Shown: positions 43,201 through 47,485 of the stretch, in pieces
Position numbering within the stretch: the stretch's first letter is position 1
How the letters are laid out: every line of letters starts with the position of its first letter
Assembly: GCA_003049485.1 (NCBI GenBank)
Contig: PYST01000303.1
Location: 1 to 47,485 of the forward strand
Length of the DNA stretch: 47,485 nt
Source of the DNA: Ophioceras dolichostomum
Taxonomy: Eukaryota; Ascomycota; Sordariomycetes; Magnaporthales; Ophioceraceae
Direction of reading: 5' to 3'
Translations under genes and position numbers: made by a program
The notes under the pieces: generated by a model
Database searches by the model: none
Told to the model about the DNA's origin: nothing
The model's input: only the letters and a program-made list of their open reading frames with translations

Positions 43201-45490
43201 GCCGGCGCCGGCGGCGCAAGTGGCATGGTACGACCGCACGCACTTTTTCTGTGAGCATTGGAAGCACGCACCCCTTTTTGAGCGGCAGAACAGACACTTG
43301 AGCTCCGTCCGAGCTTTGGGGATGGTATCCAGGCCCGACACGACCTCCTTGTCGTCCACCTTATCGACGTACGGTTCCGGGAGGTACATAGCGCACATCC
43401 GGTGAACCTTGCGTCCATCGTCCGTGGGCAGGAGCTCTACACCAGGGATGTCGTTGGGGCAGAGGCAGCAGGGGGGCTCAACCTGAGTCTTGAGACGGAG
43501 GCGGACCCTCTTGACCCTGGGCTTGTCGCCCTTGTCTCCCGCGGCTCGCTTCCGCTTGCGGCCCCCGGCCTTGACGCGCAGGCCAGATGGGGGAGTTGGA
43601 AGGCCAACGACAGTTTCATTGTCGTCATCTTCATCCTCATCTTCTTCGTCGTCGTCCTCGTCCTCGGTCTCTTCGTACTCGGTGGACTCCCCTCTGAGCT
43701 TGCGCTCAATCTCGTAGACATCCACCCACACGCTGTCCTGGGCCTGCGCGCACTCGCACTTCTTGGCGATCTTGCCCATGGGCAGCCATGTGTCCAGAGC
43801 GAAGTTCACAGCCTCGGCGCAGTTGTACCCCAGATTATAGCCGGAGTGGTAACCGTACGGGTAGGTTACCACAAACTCGCCCGGGTACGACACACAACGG
43901 TTGACCTTGATATTGTAATACTGCTGCAGGTGCGCGGGGGAGATCAGGAAGGCCTTGTGCCGGAGGAACTGGTCGCACGCCTTGGCCTCGGTCGGCCAAA
44001 TGCTCTTCATCGCCGCCTCGAACCGACGGGCGTCCGCCTGAGAGATGCTGTACCACTGCTTGGGGGCGCCGAAGTGGAGGTAGTTGATGCTGTAGAGGTC
44101 GACGTCCTCAAGATGCCAAGCGAATGTGGCCTTCCACATCCCGAGGTAGAGGTAGGCCGTGTTGACACCGGGAACTTTGGTTCCGAGCACGTCCAGAAGG
44201 TTGGGGAGTTTGTTGAGGTTCCAGAGCTCGGTCGATTCGTGGAAGAGGGTTCCGGGAAGGTCTGCGCCGTAGAGCGGCTGCGCGTAGGTCAGCGTCTTCC
44301 AGTATATCCTCTCCAGCTCCTCGCAGCGCTCCGGCGTGTAGTCCGAGATATCCATGTGATAATCCCAGTCCTTAAAGGCAGCCTCGTCGACCTTGGCAGA
44401 GCCCTCACGCCTGATATACTTGCGCCGCGCAGAGGTGGATTGAGTCTTGGCCCTCGGCTGGCGACTTATGCTCCCCATCCTCCGGATTACTGGAGAGCCA
44501 TCCTCCTCCTCCTCCTCGACCTTGATACCAGGGTCGTTCTCGACTGTGTCGATAACCATGTCATCCTCCTCGTGTCTGGGAGACTCCGGCGTCATCAGAC
44601 GCTGCTCCGGTTCGGCGGTGGTTTCTTTCTGGGCAACGCTTCGACCCCGGCCGCCGCCCCGCCGGCCTCTCCGGCCGCGAGTGCTCGGGGTTGGTGTGGA
44701 TCCCGACGACGTCTGGGCGGCCCGAGGCTTCGCCGGAGGCTTCGGCTTGTCAGCGTTAGCACGGCGCTCTCCCCTGCGCGCCGGGGGCTGGTGCTCGCTT
44801 TGATCGCAGAGCTGCCGCCACTGAGGGAGATTGTACGAGCGCTGGTGCAGGATGTTGACCTGTCGGTAGGTGCCGTTGGAGCCCATGATGTCTTGCTTGA
44901 TAGGCTCACGCACTCGTATCGTCTTGATCAGATCGTCGATCGGCGGCAAGGAGTCTTTCCACTCCTGGGGAGGAATGATCTTGATAATTCCGGATTTCAT
45001 GCCATAGCAATCGACCTTCTCCATCTGCAGAAGGGTTGGTCGGGATGGTTGTCGGTTAGTAATCCATGTGTCGCTATACTTTCTCAGTCGCTGGGGAGGG
45101 GACGGATCTAGCACGTACGAAACGCTTAAAACCACGGAACTGGTCCATCGAGGGCCTGAATACGGGGACGGTGCCGGACCATTCTGCAGGAAAAACCTCG
45201 CCAATATCCTCCTCTTCGTGGGCTGGTTCCTGGTCCTGGTCCTGATCCTGATCCTGAGGCTGGGTGGGGGGCGATTCGGGTTGTGGGTATTCGGATTGTT
45301 GTTCTTGGTCCCGCTGGAGGTCGGCGGCAAGCGCATCGTCGAGGTCGCTGAGCTCCGAGTCGCTCCCGTCCAGCTTCATGGCATTGTTGCTGTCCGGTGG
45401 CGAGTGAAGCCCGGTCGGCTTGACTTGAGTCGGAGCGACGACGGAGATTGTGTCCCCAGACGCCATGGCGTAGGCCTCTTCGTTGGACAT
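40288..45490 (-). CDS. JmjN/JmjC/PHD histone lysine demethylase (KDM4-like)
   Basis: Predicted nuclear Fe(II)/2-oxoglutarate-dependent demethylase for methylated histone H3 (K9 and/or K36 in this subfamily). Exons on the minus strand are 45490-45119, 45024-41969 and 41881-40288; phases agree and give 1673 residues. JmjN spans the first intron (VPVFRPSMDQFRGFKRF, then YGMKSGIIKIIPP). A basic Gly/Arg stretch with AT-hook character (RGRRGRRGGGRGR) lies between JmjN and JmjC. In JmjC the iron ligands are H428 and E430 (FAWHLEDVD) and about H517 (GYHSGYNLGYN), a spacing matching KDM4. An acidic linker follows, then an extended PHD finger (CCLCPNDIPG near 643, to about residue 740, including CSQKKCVRSYHATC). 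Next is a Tudor-like segment (VGTICQAQYYRGDIFAG) and a long Pro/Ser/Gln-rich tail. The closest yeast relatives are Rph1 and Gis1, but those lack this PHD arrangement. Confidence 0.94.
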
Positions 45491-47485
45491 GATCGGCTGG
45501 CTAGTAGGAGGGAGGGCTACATGCGATCAATGCCCAACGCAGATACTGGGGGAGAGGGGACAGGCTGAGGCTCCCTCCCAAGCCGAGTTCAGATGTAGTG
45601 ACGACGCGGTACTCGAATGTTGTGATTTAAAAAAAGCCAAAAAGTAAATTCGGGCGACTTCCGAGACAGGGCCCGATGTGCGCTCTGTTGGAGGCAGCGC
45701 ACACGGCTCTGTCAGGCAGTCTTGACAGGTGCAAATTGTTTGGTTGACTCGCAGACCCAGTCCTGGTCCAGTATGCGATCGATGAATGGCCGACCCTCTC
45801 TGCCTCCTGCCTCGCTGTGGTGCGGAGATTAGATACCCTGAGAATGACGGGCGTACGAGGGAGGAGCGTCCAATCGTGCCCCCATGTGGGTCGATTCCTT
45901 CTAAATCTGAGCTGATGGGCGAGTCTCGTAGCTTGCGGCGCTTCACCTGCTTCCACCGTCCAACATTGGCGAAAGGCAGAGAAACAAGAAGAGTGGGCTA
46001 GTGGAGGCGTCGAGTGCCAGAGTTTGGCTCGCGCACTGTCGCAAATGCCTGAGCGACCCTAATATTCTTGGTGCAACAGCTCCTGCGCAAGTGGTGTGCT
46101 GTACCCAGTGCTGGTCCGGGATCCCACTTGTTAGGGCACTGGATCAAACAGCTTTTCGGTGGGTCAGCCGCCCAGTTTCCGATATCCGGGGGCGACTGAT
46201 AAATGCACCTCAAAAATGCAGCATGAAGGCAGAGAATTCTGTCTTGTCTTGCAGGTGCGTGTAGATTTTCTCATTCAATTTTTTTTTTCAGCTTCTTTCT
46301 GTTGAAAATTATTGATGCTTGATTACATTTTCTTTCTTCCTCTTTTCGAATCAAGCGAGCGAAGGTCAATTTGAAGCAGGACTGGCCGTCGCACCTGCCA
46401 ACGACTTTGGTGGCGGCGGAAAGGTGGAAGGAGGGGACACACCTTTACCTCGATGGGTACTTCCAAAACGACCAAAAAAAATATTGAGTCACATATATTT
46501 GCGCCAATGGGCCGCATGCCTTGCATCCTGCTTCTCGGCAGGCTGCAGGCGGTCAAGCTGGCGCGGATAGAGTCGGTCCTCCTGGACCTGGGTCCTGCTC
46601 GCCACCACCCACTTCCAACTTCTTCAACTTGTCAGGTCCTAAACTAAAATCGTTGCGCTCGTGGGTCCTGGTAAGGAGAAGGGGAAATGTCTCAACCATG
46701 CAAACCAATAAGGCCAGTTTAGCTTAGATGTCAGAAGCATAAATACCCAACGAACGCAATCATCGCTCGAGATGCACAGTAATGTCAAAAATGAGAAGGC
46801 GTTGGTTCCCTCGTTCCTCCCAACCTACCAAGTAGAGCAAAGGCTACGTCGCTTCCGATCGTACTGAGACAAAACGGGAGGTCCGGACATCCTTTACAAT
46901 CCCTCCCCTCCCTCCATCCCACCCTTATCCTACTCCAAACGAGGCTAGACCTGATATGAACCGCACTTTCGAATGCCGATTGTGCTTCACCGCCTTGACA
47001 ATGTGGGACGGAGTCAAAGAGGGCGACAGCGACATGGGTGCGTGCGTCCGCTACTGGCTAAATTTTGTGCATCCGTCTCTAACAACGAAGGAGGCGGGGT
47101 ACGTGGGACCAGGAGGGGGTTGCTGCCCCAGGCATCTTTACCCTCCAACCCTCACGAGCACACAAATCCCCGTCACCAAATTCTTGTTGTGTCCTGAGGC
47201 TGAAATCCAAGCCAACTGTGACTGGCGCTAATGCCCGTCACCCAGATTAGCTAAGCCTTAGCTTGGATTTCAACGTCCTCCTCGCGAATGCAGCCTTGTG
47301 GTGGCCACCGTGGATCGCATCCCCCCTGGTGATGTCCACTCTGAGCTGCAAGTCACTCACCGACTCTCCGAATGCCGTACCGCCATGTGTTCTAGAGCCT
47401 CTATCCACTCGCACCCCTGTCTTCGTCTACATGGTTTCTTGATAAACTGTGGCTGGCATGATGCTATCTCGCCCTTTTCTCTCTC
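45491..47485. other. Intergenic region at the right edge
   Basis: About 2 kb upstream of the demethylase gene. Short frames occur on both strands but none shows motifs, introns or a signal peptide. A-rich (45628-45650) and T-rich (46278-46292) runs are present. A gene whose body lies beyond the right edge could begin here, but I cannot see one. Confidence 0.45.

Noticed and set aside
41904..43418. 504-codon minus-strand open frame
   Set aside because: Alternative frame of demethylase exon 2, Ser/Arg/Pro-rich with no motif.
43402..45111. 569-codon plus-strand open frame
   Set aside because: Antisense shadow of the JmjN/JmjC gene, whose exons carry clear catalytic motifs.
46956..47231. Plus-strand frame near the right edge starting MNRTFECRLCFTALTMWDG
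   Set aside because: A single CxxC-like start without a second ligand pair or domain; too little to call a gene.

Overview
The window is nuclear DNA from a filamentous ascomycete (Pezizomycotina, most likely a Sordariomycete). Reasons: short GT-AG introns of roughly 70-250 bases inside GC-rich, strongly codon-biased exons; long pyrimidine-rich leaders; genes far apart; and a gene set (anion:cation symporter, fucose-permease-type transporter, JmjN/JmjC demethylase, RNA polymerase III large subunit) that is eukaryotic and fungal. I see no rRNA, tRNA, CRISPR or bacterial operon.

Left third (1-15000): an ACS-family transporter (2425-4713), a six-exon FAD monooxygenase (7120-9069), a small NTF2/SnoaL-like protein (10312-10911) and an M1 zinc aminopeptidase with two possible starts (11531 or 11921 to 14967). 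The transporter and monooxygenase could form a small aromatic-acid uptake and catabolism pair, but that is inference.

Middle (15000-27200): a TCP11/Sok1 family protein in a single 3.3 kb exon (16343-19660), a TATA-driven small Ala/Gly-rich protein (21046-21761) and the largest subunit of RNA polymerase III (22254-27122), which carries an unusual low-complexity C-terminal tail.

Accessory island (27400-31700): this is the unusual part. It opens with an unbroken (TC)n run of about 674 bases. After that come decayed minus-strand coding remnants: a possible TPR-like fragment, and a C2H2/C2HC-type zinc-finger region made of about 180-base tandem units with stops and frameshifts. Two copies of a short inverted-repeat element with perfect 8-base target duplications are inserted here.

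Right third (32800-47485): a fucose-permease-type MFS transporter (33247-35555) whose first intron holds a one-N gap flanked by a perfect 91-base duplication (probably an assembly artefact), a small secreted protein on the minus strand (36416-37111), and a 1673-residue JmjN-JmjC-PHD histone demethylase on the minus strand (40288-45490). The last 2 kb shows no gene.

The most original observation is a family of hAT-type non-autonomous elements: three copies of 140-165 bases plus one of only 33 bases that is little more than its two terminal repeats, yet still has a perfect 8-base target duplication.
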